The position numbers and the translations under genes were made by a program. A stretch of 64,000 nt of DNA from Agromyces sp. CF514 (GTDB taxonomy: Bacteria; Actinomycetota; Actinomycetes; Actinomycetales; Microbacteriaceae), in the NCBI RefSeq assembly GCF_900113185.1, contig NZ_FOZD01000001.1:682001-746000 (forward strand). The letters run 5' to 3'. The notes below the pieces were generated by a model, which was not told where the DNA came from, did not search any database, and saw nothing but the letters and a program-made list of their open reading frames with translations. Of the stretch, positions 17,026 through 27,343 are shown piece after piece; the stretch's first letter is position 1, and the number at the start of each line of letters is the position of its first letter.

Positions 17026-18768
17026 CTAGGCGGCGATCCAGACGGTCGTGTCGCCGGGCAGCGTGTCGCCGTCGAGCGAGCCGCTCGCGAGCAGCACCTC
17101 GCCGGCGGGCAGCGTCGCGGGCGACGAGCCCGTGTTCGCCACGACGAGCACGTCGCCGTTGCGGAACGCGAGCACGGCGGGGTCGGTGACGCCGTCGAGC
17201 TGCACCCACTCGAGCGTGCCGGCGCCGAGCGCGTGCTCGCGCCGCAGGCGCAGGGCTGCACGGTAGAGCTCGAGCGTCGAGTCCGCGTCGCCGCGCTGCG
17301 CGTCGCGCGCGAGCGAGCGCCAGAGCTCGGGCTGGGGGAGCCAGGGCGTGCCGGTGGCGCCGAAGCCGTAGTTCGCGGCATCCGCGTTCCAGGGCAGGGG
17401 CACGCGGCATCCGTCGCGGCCGTAGCGCTCGCCGTTCGTGCGGAACCAGGTCGGGTCCTCGCGGGCCTCGTCGGGCAGGTCGATGACCTCGGGCAGTCCG
17501 AGCTCCTCGCCCTGGTAGAGGTACGACGATCCGGGCAGCGCGAGCATGAACGCCGTGGCCGCGCGAGCACGGCGCACGCCGGTCGCGTACTCGGGAAGAC
17601 CCTTCGAGCGGGGGCCGAGGCCGTGGCCCTGCGGGTTCGGCTCGGTCACCGACAGGCGCGTGGCGTGCCGGACGACGTCGTGGTTCGAGAGCACCCAGGT
17701 CGAGGGCGCGCCCACGGCGCCGAACGCCGAGAGCGAGGCGTCGACGACCGAGCGAAGCGCTGCGGCATCCCACGGCGTCTCGAGGTAGGCGAAGTTGAAC
17801 GACTGGTGCATCTCGTCGGGGCGCACCCAGTTCGCCAGTCGCGGCAGCGGGTCGACCCAGGCCTCGGCGGCCAGGATGCGGTCGCCGGGGTACTCGTCGA
17901 GCAGCAGGCGCCAGTCGCGGAAGATGTCGTGCACGCCCTCCTGGCCCCAGTAGGGCGCTCCGGCGGGTTCCTCGTCGCTGATCGCGGGCTCGAGCGCCAC
18001 GCCGGCGGCCTCTGCGGCGGCGGCCGCAGCAGCGGTGCCCTCGAGTCCGGCGGCCCCGCCCATGCTGCCGCCCTCGACGGGCGGCGTGTAGTCGGGGAGG
18101 CCCTCGGCCTTGGCCATGCCGTGTGCGACGTCGACGCGGAAGCCGTCGACGCCCCGGTCGAGCCAGAACCGCAGGATGCGGCGGAACTCCTCGCGCACCT
18201 CGGGGTTGGTCCAGTCGAAGTCGGGCTGCGAGCTGTCGAAGATGTGCAGGTACCACTGGCCGGGCGTGCCGTCGGCGTCGGTGGTGCGGGTCCACGCGGG
18301 GCCGCCGAACACCGACTCCCAGTTGTTGGGAGCCTCGTCGCCGTTCTCGCCGCGACCGTCGCGGAAGAGGTAGCGGGCGCGCTCGGCGCTGCCCGGCCCT
18401 GCCGCGAGGGCGGCCTGGAACCACTCGTGCGCGCTCGAGGAGTGGTTCGGCACGAGGTCGACGATCACGCGGATGCCGCGGGCGTGCGCCTCGGCGAGCA
18501 TCGCGTCGAAGTCGGCGAGCGTGCCGAACAGCGGGTCGACGTCGCAGTAGTCGGCGACGTCGTACCCGGCGTCCTTCTGGGGCGACGTGTAGAACGGCGA
18601 CAGCCAGATGGCGTCGATGCCGAGTTCTTCGAGGTCGGCGAGGTGCGCGGTGACGCCCGCGAGGTCGCCCATTCCGTCGCCGTTCGCGTCGGCGAAGGAG
18701 CGTGGATAGATCTGGTAGATCGTGGCGGTCCGCCACCACTCGGAAGTCATGGCGCCACTGTACGTCAT
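17026..18768 (-). CDS. GH13 alpha-glucosidase (oligo-1,6-glucosidase type)
   Basis: 580 residues, a cytosolic TIM-barrel glycosidase. The conserved blocks are all visible: WWRTATIYQIYPRSFADANG at the start, VIVDLVPNHSS, DGFRVDVAHGMAK with the nucleophile Asp, ILAAEAWVDP with the acid Glu, and VLSNHDVVRH with the third Asp. It should release glucose from maltodextrins or isomaltose taken up by the divergent transporter. ATG 18768 has AAGG seven bases upstream; the alternative ATG 18750 gives 574 residues but no ribosome site. A LacI-type operator lies 13-26 bases upstream of the start. Confidence 0.93.
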   Translation of the reverse strand: MTYSGAMTSEWWRTATIYQIYPRSFADANGDGMGDLAGVTAHLADLEELGIDAIWLSPFYTSPQKDAGYDVADYCDVDPLFGTLADFDAMLAEAHARGIRVIVDLVPNHSSSAHEWFQAALAAGPGSAERARYLFRDGRGENGDEAPNNWESVFGGPAWTRTTDADGTPGQWYLHIFDSSQPDFDWTNPEVREEFRRILRFWLDRGVDGFRVDVAHGMAKAEGLPDYTPPVEGGSMGGAAGLEGTAAAAAAAEAAGVALEPAISDEEPAGAPYWGQEGVHDIFRDWRLLLDEYPGDRILAAEAWVDPLPRLANWVRPDEMHQSFNFAYLETPWDAAALRSVVDASLSAFGAVGAPSTWVLSNHDVVRHATRLSVTEPNPQGHGLGPRSKGLPEYATGVRRARAATAFMLALPGSSYLYQGEELGLPEVIDLPDEAREDPTWFRTNGERYGRDGCRVPLPWNADAANYGFGATGTPWLPQPELWRSLARDAQRGDADSTLELYRAALRLRREHALGAGTLEWVQLDGVTDPAVLAFRNGDVLVVANTGSSPATLPAGEVLLASGSLDGDTLPGDTTVWIAA

Positions 18769-18780
18769 GCGTCAACCTTA

Positions 18781-18794
18781 TGGAAACGCTTGCA
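18781..18794. promoter_or_regulatory. LacI/CcpA-type operator, left site
   Basis: TGGAAACGCTTGCA matches the consensus TGNAANCGNTNNCA at every fixed position. It lies just upstream of the ribosome site of the leftward GH13 gene, where a bound repressor would block transcription. Confidence 0.75.
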
Positions 18795-18856
18795 TAACCA
18801 GCTCGAAACGCGAATGATCACAAACCCGTATCGATAGACGCCTCCCGGTTTGGCGA

Positions 18857-18884
18857 TTGACTTGATGGAAGGTATACCTGTAAT
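18857..18884 (+). promoter_or_regulatory. Promoter of the maltodextrin transporter operon
   Basis: TTGACT (18857-18862) and TGTAAT (18879-18884) are separated by 16 bases and each match five of six sigma-70-type positions. The -10 box lies inside the right-hand operator, which would let a LacI-type repressor exclude polymerase. The leader to the binding-protein start is about 130 bases. Confidence 0.65.
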
Positions 18885-18892
18885 CGCTTGCA
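18879..18892. promoter_or_regulatory. LacI/CcpA-type operator, right site
   Basis: TGTAATCGCTTGCA is a second full match to TGNAANCGNTNNCA. Its centre lies 98 bases from that of the left site. Its first six bases are the -10 box of the rightward promoter, so each operator serves one arm of the divergent maltodextrin genes. Confidence 0.8.
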
Positions 18893-19021
18893 TTTCTTGC
18901 GGGCATTCCATACGGAAGAACGGCCTTTCGGTCTCGGTGCACGCGCCCGCCCCAGAACGGGGTACAGCGTCGTCGCCCGGCGAAGGCGCCGGACACAACG
19001 CACACTGAGAAGGGCACACCA

Positions 19022-20254
19022 ATGAGGGTGAACACGAAGAGCCTCGTCGCCGCAGGCGCGCTCGCGGTCGTCGCGACGCTCGGACTCGCGAGCTGCGCAT
19101 CGGGCGACAGCGGTTCCGAAGGCGAAGCCTCGGCCAGCGGCACGCTGACGGTCTGGGTCGACGCCGAGCGCGTCGACGCACTGCAGGGCGCGGCAGACGC
19201 CTACACCGAGAAGACCGGCGTGAAGGTCGACCTCGTCGGCAAGGACAACGCCGACATCAAGGACGACTTCATCCAGCAGGTGCCGACCGGCAAGGGCCCC
19301 GACATCACCATGGGCGCGCACGACTGGCTCGGCGAGCTCTCGACGAACGGCGTCGTCGCCCCGCTCGAGCTCGGCGACTCCGCAGCCGACTACCTCCCCG
19401 TCGCGATCGACGCGTCGACCTACGACGGCACCGTCTACATGCTTCCGTACGCCGTCGAGAACATCGCCGTGCTGCGCAACGCCGACCTCGTTCCCGAGGC
19501 CGCCACGAGCTTCGACGACATGATCGCCAAGGGCAAGGCCGCCGGCCTCACCCAGCCGTTCGTGGTCGAGCAGGGCGCGGAGGGCAACCCGTACCACCTC
19601 TACCCGTTCCAGACGGCGTTCGGCGCACCGGTGTTCGGCAGCGACGAGAACGGCTACAACGCCGACGACCTGCAGCTCGGCAACGCGGGCGGCGAGCAGT
19701 TCGCCACCTGGCTCGGTGCGCAGGGCAAGAACGGCACCGGTGTCTTCAACACCGACATCGACGGCGACATCGCCAAGCAGGCCTTCATCGACGGCACGGC
19801 CGCCTTCTGGCTGACCGGCCCGTGGAACGTCGGCGCAGCCGTCGACGCCGGCATCAACGTCGCGGTCGACCCGACCCCGAGCCCGACCTCCGACCCCGCG
19901 CAGCCCTTCGCCGGCGTCAAGGGCTTCTTCATCTCGGCCGAGTCGAAGAACAAGGTCGCCGCGAACGACTTCCTGGTCAACTACCTCGGCAGCGAGGACA
20001 CCCAGCTCGAGCTCTTCAAGGCCGGCAACGTGCTCCCCGCCAACGCCGCGGCCGCTGAGACCGCCTCGAGCGACCCGATCATCGAGGGCTTCGCCGCCGC
20101 CGGTGCCGACGCCGTGCCGATGCCCGCGATCCCGGCCATGGGCCAGGTCTGGCAGTACTGGGGCATCGCCGAGGCCGACATCATCAACGGTGCCGACCCG
20201 GTGACCACGTGGCAGAAGCTCGCCGCGGACGTGCAGGCGGCGATCGCCGGCTAG
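19022..20254 (+). CDS. Maltodextrin-type ABC transporter substrate-binding lipoprotein
   Basis: 410 residues. The signal peptide ends in a lipobox, LASC (C near residue 25), so it is lipid-anchored outside the membrane. The family-1 binding-protein pattern is clear, with TLTVWVDAERVDALQGAADA, a KDNADIKDDFIQQ region and AAFWLTGPWNVGAAVDAGIN, close to MalE-like proteins. ATG 19022 follows GAGAAGGG at 19007-19014. It is the first gene of a transporter operon and lies 253 bases from the divergent GH13 gene. The ligand (maltose or maltodextrin) is inferred from the two GH13 neighbours. Confidence 0.93.
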   Translation: MRVNTKSLVAAGALAVVATLGLASCASGDSGSEGEASASGTLTVWVDAERVDALQGAADAYTEKTGVKVDLVGKDNADIKDDFIQQVPTGKGPDITMGAHDWLGELSTNGVVAPLELGDSAADYLPVAIDASTYDGTVYMLPYAVENIAVLRNADLVPEAATSFDDMIAKGKAAGLTQPFVVEQGAEGNPYHLYPFQTAFGAPVFGSDENGYNADDLQLGNAGGEQFATWLGAQGKNGTGVFNTDIDGDIAKQAFIDGTAAFWLTGPWNVGAAVDAGINVAVDPTPSPTSDPAQPFAGVKGFFISAESKNKVAANDFLVNYLGSEDTQLELFKAGNVLPANAAAAETASSDPIIEGFAAAGADAVPMPAIPAMGQVWQYWGIAEADIINGADPVTTWQKLAADVQAAIAG

Positions 20255-20264
20255 TCGCATCCAT

Positions 20265-20343
20265 CGTCGGTCGAGTAGCGACCATGGAGCGTATCGAGAC
20301 CGGCCTTGCGCGGGTCTCGATACGCTTCGCTACTCGACCGACG
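20265..20343. repeat. Long imperfect hairpin between binding protein and permease genes
   Basis: The arms CGTCGGTCGAGTAGCG (20265-20280) plus GCGTATCGAGACC (20289-20301), and GGTCTCGATACGC (20313-20325) plus CGCTACTCGACCGACG (20328-20343), pair over nearly 30 positions around a loop of about 11 bases. Elements built on GGTCTCGATACGC and TACTCGACC are widespread between genes in Micrococcales genomes and behave like REP sequences. Here it may protect the binding-protein mRNA and dampen transcription into the permeases. Confidence 0.8.
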
Positions 20344-20378
20344 TTCGGATCCCCAGACGACGAACAGGGAAGAGCAGC

Positions 20379-22018
<1,640 letters not shown>

Positions 22019-22019
<1 letters not shown>

Positions 22020-23005
22020 TGGCCCGCAAGCCCGTTCCCGGCACGCAGGCCGGCCTCGTCGTCGGCGAGCTCGAGGAGTTCGACGACTCGACGCGTGCGC
22101 ACGCCAGCCTCGGCGACGCCGCGCCCGTGCGCGAGATGCCCAAGCGCCCGTTCAACTTCGGCCGCTGGTTCCGCGCCACCGGCTGGCGCCACATCGTCGG
22201 CGTCGTGATGCTGGTCTTCTCGCTGTTCCCGATCGTGTTCGTGATCTCGTCGTCGCTCAACCCGAACGGCACGCTGACCGGCTCGAACGCGCTGTTCTCG
22301 AAGATCGGCCTCGACAGCTACGTGCGGATCCTCACCGATCCGCAGGTGCCGTTCACGACCTGGCTCGGCAACACGCTGATGATCTCGGGCGTCACCGCAC
22401 TGCTCACGGTGTTCCTCGGCGCGCTCGCGGCCTACTCGTTCTCGCGCATGCGGTTCACGGGGCGACGGTTCGGCCTCATCGGCATCGTCGTGGTGCAGAT
22501 GTTCCCGCAGCTGCTCGCGGTCGTCGCGATCTTCCTGCTCATGAGCGCGATCGGCGACCTCTTCCCGGCGATCGGCCTGAACACGCACATCGGCCTGATC
22601 ATGGTGTACCTCGGCGGTGCGCTCGGCGTGAACACCTACCTCATGTACGGGTTCTTCAACACGATCCCGCAGTCGATCGACGAGGCGGCCAAGATCGACG
22701 GCGCCGGGCACGCCCGCATCTTCTTCACGATCGTGCTGCGGCTCGTGGCCCCGATCCTGGCGGTCGTCGCGCTGCTGTCGTTCATCGCCTCGGTGAACGA
22801 GTTCGTCGTGGCATCCGTGCTGCTCATCGACACCGAGAAGCAGACCCTCGCGGTCGGCCTCACGAAGCTCGTCTCCAACCCGCGCTACGCGGACTGGAGC
22901 GCGTTCTCGGCCGGCGCGGTCATCGCGGCGCTGCCGGTGGTCGCCCTCTTCCTCTTCCTGCAGAAGTACATCGTGGGCGGGCTGACGGCGGGCGCGGTCA
23001 AGTAG
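22019..23005 (+). CDS. MalG-like maltodextrin ABC transporter permease
   Basis: 328 residues, six predicted membrane helices in the binding-protein-dependent permease pattern. The EAA loop is QSIDEAAKIDGAGHARIFF. A hydrophilic N-terminal stretch of about 50 residues precedes the first helix. It pairs with the MalF-like subunit in the membrane. No ATPase gene is present nearby; Gram-positive sugar transporters of this class usually share an unlinked MsmK/MalK-type ATPase. A second GH13 gene follows after 70 bases. Confidence 0.94.
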
Positions 23006-23011
23006 GACCTC

Positions 23012-23029
23012 GGGCGAGCGGATGCCGCG
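23012..23029. repeat. Second exact copy of the dispersed 18-mer
   Basis: GGGCGAGCGGATGCCGCG lies seven bases after the MalG-like stop, identical to 13819-13836 and the reverse of 57387-57404. Here the palindromic right half is missing. Confidence 0.6.
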
Positions 23030-23075
23030 AGGCGGCGTTCATGCCGATGTCACACGGAGATGGAAAGGTGAGCGC

Positions 23076-24974
23076 ATGAGCGCCGAGCCGAGTCCGCTGC
23101 ACCCGCACCACGACGGGTCGCCCATGCACGTCTCGACGCAGACGCCGGCGCTCGGCGACGTCGTGCGCGTGCGACTGCGGGTGCCCGCGGCCGCCGCGGC
23201 CGCCGACGGCTCGCCGCTCGGCGGACTCGCGTGGGTCGGCACCCGGTCGAACCCGAACCGCGAGCCGAGGTTCAGCGAGGCATCCGTCATCGAGACGCTC
23301 GACGGGTGGCGGTGGTGGGAGGCCGAGGTCGAGGTCGAGAACCCGGTGCACGGCTACCGGTGGCTGCTCGTCGGCGACGACGGACGGCAGCACTGGCTGA
23401 ACCAGCTCGGGTTCTTCGGCACCGAGACCCGCGATCGCGACGACTTCAAGCTCGTCGCCCACGCGGCCGCACCCGAGTGGGCCGCGTCGAGCGTGCTCTA
23501 CCAGGTGTTCCCCGACCGGTTCGCCCGTTCGGCGGGCGCCGCCGACCGGCCCGCGCCCGACTGGGCGTTCCCAGCCGAGTGGGGCGACCCGCAGCGGCTC
23601 GACCCGCCCTACCGGTCGGGACAGTTCTACGGCGGCGACCTCGACGGCGTGCGCGAGCACCTCGACCACCTCGAGTCGCTCGGCGTGAACCTGCTCTACC
23701 TCACGCCCGTGTTCCCCGCGCGCTCCAACCACCGCTACGACGCGTCGACCTTCGACCACGTCGACGAACTGCTCGGCGGCGACGAGGCGCTCGTGCGACT
23801 CGTCGCTGCGGCGCACGCGCGCGGCATCCGGGTGATCGGCGACCTCACGTCGAACCACTCGGGCGACGCGCACGAGTGGTTCCGTCGCGCGCAGGCCGAC
23901 GACACGGCGCACGAGCGCTCCTTCTACTTCTTCGACGGCGATGGCGCCGATGCGGGCTACGAGTCGTGGCTCGGCGTGCCGAGCCTGCCCAAGTTCGACT
24001 GGAGCTCGACCGAGCTCCGCCGGAGGTTCATCGACGGGCCCGACTCGGTCGTGGCCAAGTACCTGCAGGCGCCGTTCGGGCTCGACGGGTGGCGCATCGA
24101 CGTCGCGAACATGACCGGCCGGCTCGGCGACGTCGACCTGAACGCCGAGGTGCGGCAGACGATCCGCCGCACGATGCTCGACGTGAACCCCGACACGATC
24201 CTCCTCGGGGAGTCGACGAACGACGCGGCATCCGACTTCCAAGGCGATGCGTGGCACGGCGCGATGACGTACACGCCCTTCACCCGGCCCCTGTGGAGCT
24301 GGCTGCTCGAACCCGGTAGCCCGGGCGGCGGCGGCATCGGGTTCGCGCTCGGGCGCGTGCCGACCTTCACCGGCGGCGAGTTCGTGGCGACGCACCGGCG
24401 GTTCGCTGCCGAGTTCCCGTGGCGCACGCGCACCGCGACGATGAACGCGCTCGACACGCACGACACCCCGCGCTTCGCGACGAACGCCCGACCCGGAACG
24501 GTGCCGGTCGGGCTGGGGCTCGCCGTGACGCTGCCGGGCATCCCCGTGGTGTGGGCCGGCGACGAGTTCGGCCTCACGGGCGAAGACGGCGAGGCCTCGC
24601 GCACGCCCATGCCGTGGGGCACCGAGACCTCGCCCGGGGTCGCACCCGTGCTCGAGACCTATCGAACGCTGCTGCGGCTGCGGCGCGAGCACCCGGTGCT
24701 CGCGACCGGCGGCATCCGCTGGCTCGCGGTCGGCGACGACGCGCTGGCGTTCGTGCGCGAATCCGCCGATGCCACCGTGCTGGTCTTCGCGGCACGGGCC
24801 GCGGCCGAGCTCTCCTTCGATGCAGCCGCACTGGTCGGGGGAGCCTCCGCGGTCGTCGCGGCGACCGTGCTCTTCGGCGACGCCGGGCTCGCGGCCTCCG
24901 ACGGCGCCGTCTCCCTCACAGCCGACGGACCCGCGTTCGGGGTGTGGGGGCTCGCAGCCGCCGATCTCGGCTGA
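23076..24974 (+). CDS. GH13 cyclomaltodextrinase/neopullulanase-type enzyme
   Basis: 632 residues from ATG 23076, which has GGAAAGG at 23062-23068; an ATG at 23022 gives 18 extra residues and no ribosome site. An N-terminal CBM34-like beta domain (about 1-140) precedes the catalytic barrel. The catalytic blocks are VIGDLTSNHSGD, DGWRIDVANMTG (nucleophile), ILLGESTND (acid) and ALDTHDTPRF. With no signal peptide it should work on imported maltodextrins in the cytosol, alongside the GH13 enzyme at 17-18.8 kb. It is the last gene of the transporter operon. Confidence 0.92.
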   Translation: MSAEPSPLHPHHDGSPMHVSTQTPALGDVVRVRLRVPAAAAAADGSPLGGLAWVGTRSNPNREPRFSEASVIETLDGWRWWEAEVEVENPVHGYRWLLVGDDGRQHWLNQLGFFGTETRDRDDFKLVAHAAAPEWAASSVLYQVFPDRFARSAGAADRPAPDWAFPAEWGDPQRLDPPYRSGQFYGGDLDGVREHLDHLESLGVNLLYLTPVFPARSNHRYDASTFDHVDELLGGDEALVRLVAAAHARGIRVIGDLTSNHSGDAHEWFRRAQADDTAHERSFYFFDGDGADAGYESWLGVPSLPKFDWSSTELRRRFIDGPDSVVAKYLQAPFGLDGWRIDVANMTGRLGDVDLNAEVRQTIRRTMLDVNPDTILLGESTNDAASDFQGDAWHGAMTYTPFTRPLWSWLLEPGSPGGGGIGFALGRVPTFTGGEFVATHRRFAAEFPWRTRTATMNALDTHDTPRFATNARPGTVPVGLGLAVTLPGIPVVWAGDEFGLTGEDGEASRTPMPWGTETSPGVAPVLETYRTLLRLRREHPVLATGGIRWLAVGDDALAFVRESADATVLVFAARAAAELSFDAAALVGGASAVVAATVLFGDAGLAASDGAVSLTADGPAFGVWGLAAADLG

Positions 24975-25080
24975 CTCGAACCTGATCAGCACAACCGGCA
25001 GGGCCGACCCGAGTGTCGTCGGTGCTGTTCGTGCCAGTAGCATGGCGGCCGACCGGACCGACGACCCCGAATCGAGCCCG

Positions 25081-25506
25081 ATGGACGCCCCCACGCCCCA
25101 GCCCGTTCCCAATGCGCCCGCGTACGGCGCTCCGTCTTATGGCGCTCCGTCGTACGGCCCGCCGTCGTATGGCACGACGGACGTTGCCGCGGGTCACGGA
25201 TCGCCCGTCTCGTGGGTGCCGCCCGTGACGGCACCGCAGAACGTGCTCGCCTGGGTGGCGCTCGGCCTCGGGCTCGGCAGCATGATGTTCGGCCTGCTCG
25301 CCTCGGTCGCCGCGATCATCTGCGGACACATCGCCCGCCGGCAGATCCGCGAGCGGGGTGATCAGGGTGGAGCCGCCGCATTGATCGGCCTCATCTTCGG
25401 ATACGTGATGACCGGACTCATCGTCGCCGGCCTGGCGCTCTACTTCGGCTTCATCGCGCTGATGCTCGGTGCAGCCGCAACGAGCGGGGAGATCTCGAAC
25501 CTCTGA
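25081..25506 (+). CDS. DUF4190-type two-span membrane protein
   Basis: 141 residues. A Pro/Tyr/Gly-rich cytoplasmic tail with repeated APSYG units (about 10-45) precedes two membrane helices (about 58-84 and 100-128) joined by CGHIARRQIRERGDQGGAA, the signature of DUF4190. The role is unknown. ATG 25081 is chosen over ATG 25042 because TAGCAT at 25038-25043 looks like a -10 box that would place the transcript start near the upstream ATG. Neither start has a strong ribosome site. It separates the maltodextrin genes from the injection-system locus. Confidence 0.78.
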   Translation: MDAPTPQPVPNAPAYGAPSYGAPSYGPPSYGTTDVAAGHGSPVSWVPPVTAPQNVLAWVALGLGLGSMMFGLLASVAAIICGHIARRQIRERGDQGGAAALIGLIFGYVMTGLIVAGLALYFGFIALMLGAAATSGEISNL

Positions 25507-25548
25507 TCCCCTGGCGCCGGGCGGTCTCGGGCACCGATCTGTCGCCGG

Positions 25549-25866
25549 TCACCCGCCGATGATGACGGTCGGCGCCCCGGGGCCCGGCACGATCGGTTGG
25601 CCGTGCAGGCTGAGGTCGGCGACGCGTGCGGCCGGGAACCCGCCGATCAGTACCGTGAGGCTGCCCTGGGCGATGCCGTTCGGTGCGGGTGAGACGCACA
25701 CGATGCCGCCGGGCATGCCATTGGCGACGGCCGCGGGCATGTTCGCGATGAGCACGGTCATGACGGCGGCGGCTGGCGTGATCGGACCGCCGACGTGCGG
25801 CTTCGGGCCGTCGGACAGGGCGCACGTCGCCATGTCGCCGGCGCGCAGTGCTGGTCCGGTCGGCAT
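25549..25866 (-). CDS. PAAR-repeat spike tip of the contractile injection system
   Basis: 105 residues, with the literal PAAR tetrad at 78-81 in GGFPAARVADL and repeated beta-hairpin glycines ending PGAPTVIIGG. Candidate zinc ligands are H24, C57 and H88. PAAR proteins cap the VgrG-type spike and pierce the target membrane, and the fold can carry effectors. The gene is read leftward and lies two bases after the Ig-like membrane protein on the same strand, so the two are a small operon at the left edge of the locus. Its partner spike is encoded 22 kb away at 48092. Confidence 0.85.
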   Translation of the reverse strand: MPTGPALRAGDMATCALSDGPKPHVGGPITPAAAVMTVLIANMPAAVANGMPGGIVCVSPAPNGIAQGSLTVLIGGFPAARVADLSLHGQPIVPGPGAPTVIIGG

Positions 25867-25868
25867 CG

Positions 25869-27155
25869 TCAGCCCGTCGTGACGACACGGCCCGTGATGA
25901 GCACCGACGCCTCGCACGCACCGCGCGCCGGACCGGTCACGGGCGGGGCGACCTTCGAGCAGGTGAGGGTTGCGAACAGCTCGTCGTCGGCCGCGAGTTC
26001 GACGGCGGTCACCCAGTGGAAGTCGATGTCGCGGAAGTTCTCGAGCCCCGTCGTGAAGATCGGGGCCGCGATGTCCGCGTTCTCGAGGGTCATGACGCCG
26101 AAGTCGCCGCTCGGATTGCTGATCACGATGTCGGTGATGCGCAGCACCGACTTCGCCGGCACCACCCACCGGTCGCTCTCGACCTCGCCCTGCGCGGTCG
26201 TGGCGGTGAGCTCGAATCGGATGTCGACGCTTGTCGTCTTCGACACGGGCGTGACCGGTGCCGGCGTCTTGCCGACCGCCTCGAGCGCCTCGTTCGCGGT
26301 CTGTGCAGCCGAATCCGCCTGCTCGGCCGCCGAGCCGGCCTGCTCCGATGCGGAGTCGGCCTTCTCGTTCGCCTGCGCGAGCGGCTCCTCGACCGCGTCG
26401 CGCGCGGCCGACTCGATCGTGGGCTTCAGCACGAAGAACCACAGTGCGAGGAGCAGGAGCAGGAGGAGGAGCAGCGCGAGCAGCAGCTTCCACAACCACT
26501 TCGGGAACACGCGCTCCTGCACGTAGCTGCCGGGCAGCACGAACGGCTGGTCGGCGCCCTCGGGGGCGACCGCGACGCTGTACTGGTGCGTCACCGGGTC
26601 GCCGCGCCAGACGCGCTTGGTCGGGCGCAGGTCGACGTCGACGAACTCGGTGTGTCCGGGATCGACCGAGACGTCCGGCGTCGGCGTGGAGAGCCCCAGG
26701 CGATCGTCGCTCTGCCCGGCGATCGCCGCGACCAGGGGAACGTTGCCCCGGTTGTCGATCGCCACGCGCACGCGCTTGCGTCCGCGACCGTGCGCGATCC
26801 GGGGGATCAGCTCGGCCTCGGTCTCGGCGAACGGGTTCACCGTGAGCATCGCCTCGGCGACCACCTGCACGTCGGGCTGCTCGACCGCGCGCGCCCGGAT
26901 GCCCAGCGCCACCTGGCCGACCGCCGAGTCCGGAAGGCGCGGTGCGAGCACCGTGACCGTCGCCTGCTCGGTCTGGCCGGGGTAGATGGTGAGCGTGGCC
27001 GGCTCGATGCGCGTCCACGCGGCGGCCTCGCCGACGGCGGCGAGCTCGAACGACTCGACGAGCAGCGTGTCGTTCAGCACGCTGACGCTGAGCGTCGCCG
27101 CCGTGCCCGGATCGAGGGACAGGGCGGCCGGGGCGATGGTCGCACTGGTAGCCAT
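25869..27155 (-). CDS. Ig-like/coiled-coil membrane protein of the injection locus
   Basis: 428 residues from ATG 27155. Two CARDB/COG1470-like beta domains come first (about 1-95 and 95-230), with LDPGTAATLSVSVLNDTLLV as the clearest block. A Lys-capped membrane helix (about 243-263, nearly all Leu) follows, then an Ala/Glu heptad coiled coil (ANEKADSASEQAGSAAEQAD) and a final beta domain. Without a signal peptide, the N-terminal half is likely cytoplasmic and the tail outside. Proteins of this kind, often named 'hydrolytic protein', recur in actinobacterial CIS loci, with no proven function. An in-frame extension to 27323 is Arg/Gln-rich and rejected. Confidence 0.7.
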   Translation of the reverse strand: MATSATIAPAALSLDPGTAATLSVSVLNDTLLVESFELAAVGEAAAWTRIEPATLTIYPGQTEQATVTVLAPRLPDSAVGQVALGIRARAVEQPDVQVVAEAMLTVNPFAETEAELIPRIAHGRGRKRVRVAIDNRGNVPLVAAIAGQSDDRLGLSTPTPDVSVDPGHTEFVDVDLRPTKRVWRGDPVTHQYSVAVAPEGADQPFVLPGSYVQERVFPKWLWKLLLALLLLLLLLLALWFFVLKPTIESAARDAVEEPLAQANEKADSASEQAGSAAEQADSAAQTANEALEAVGKTPAPVTPVSKTTSVDIRFELTATTAQGEVESDRWVVPAKSVLRITDIVISNPSGDFGVMTLENADIAAPIFTTGLENFRDIDFHWVTAVELAADDELFATLTCSKVAPPVTGPARGACEASVLITGRVVTTG

Positions 27156-27230
27156 GGCGTCACCGTACGGGCGTGGCGGCGGTGCGGGACAGGGCTCCGC
27201 GGTCAGCCGGTCGCGCAGCCGGAGTTGCCC

Positions 27231-27259
27231 GTTGAGCGGTTGTTGAGTGCGCGAAGAGG
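27231..27259. promoter_or_regulatory. 11-bp-spaced direct repeats, candidate SARP site
   Basis: GTTGAGC (27231-27237), GTTGAGT (27242-27248) and GAAGAGG (27253-27259) form three heptamers with an exact 11-base period, the layout SARP/BTAD regulators bind. They lie in the 188-base gap between the leftward membrane-protein gene and the rightward LuxR gene. A BTAD regulator is encoded at the other end of the locus. Confidence 0.45.
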
Positions 27260-27343
27260 AGGCCGCGGCATCCTGTTCGTATTCCCCCAGCGCCACTGCA
27301 TCACCGCACTGACGCCGCTGCACCGATGGACACAGGGGGAATC

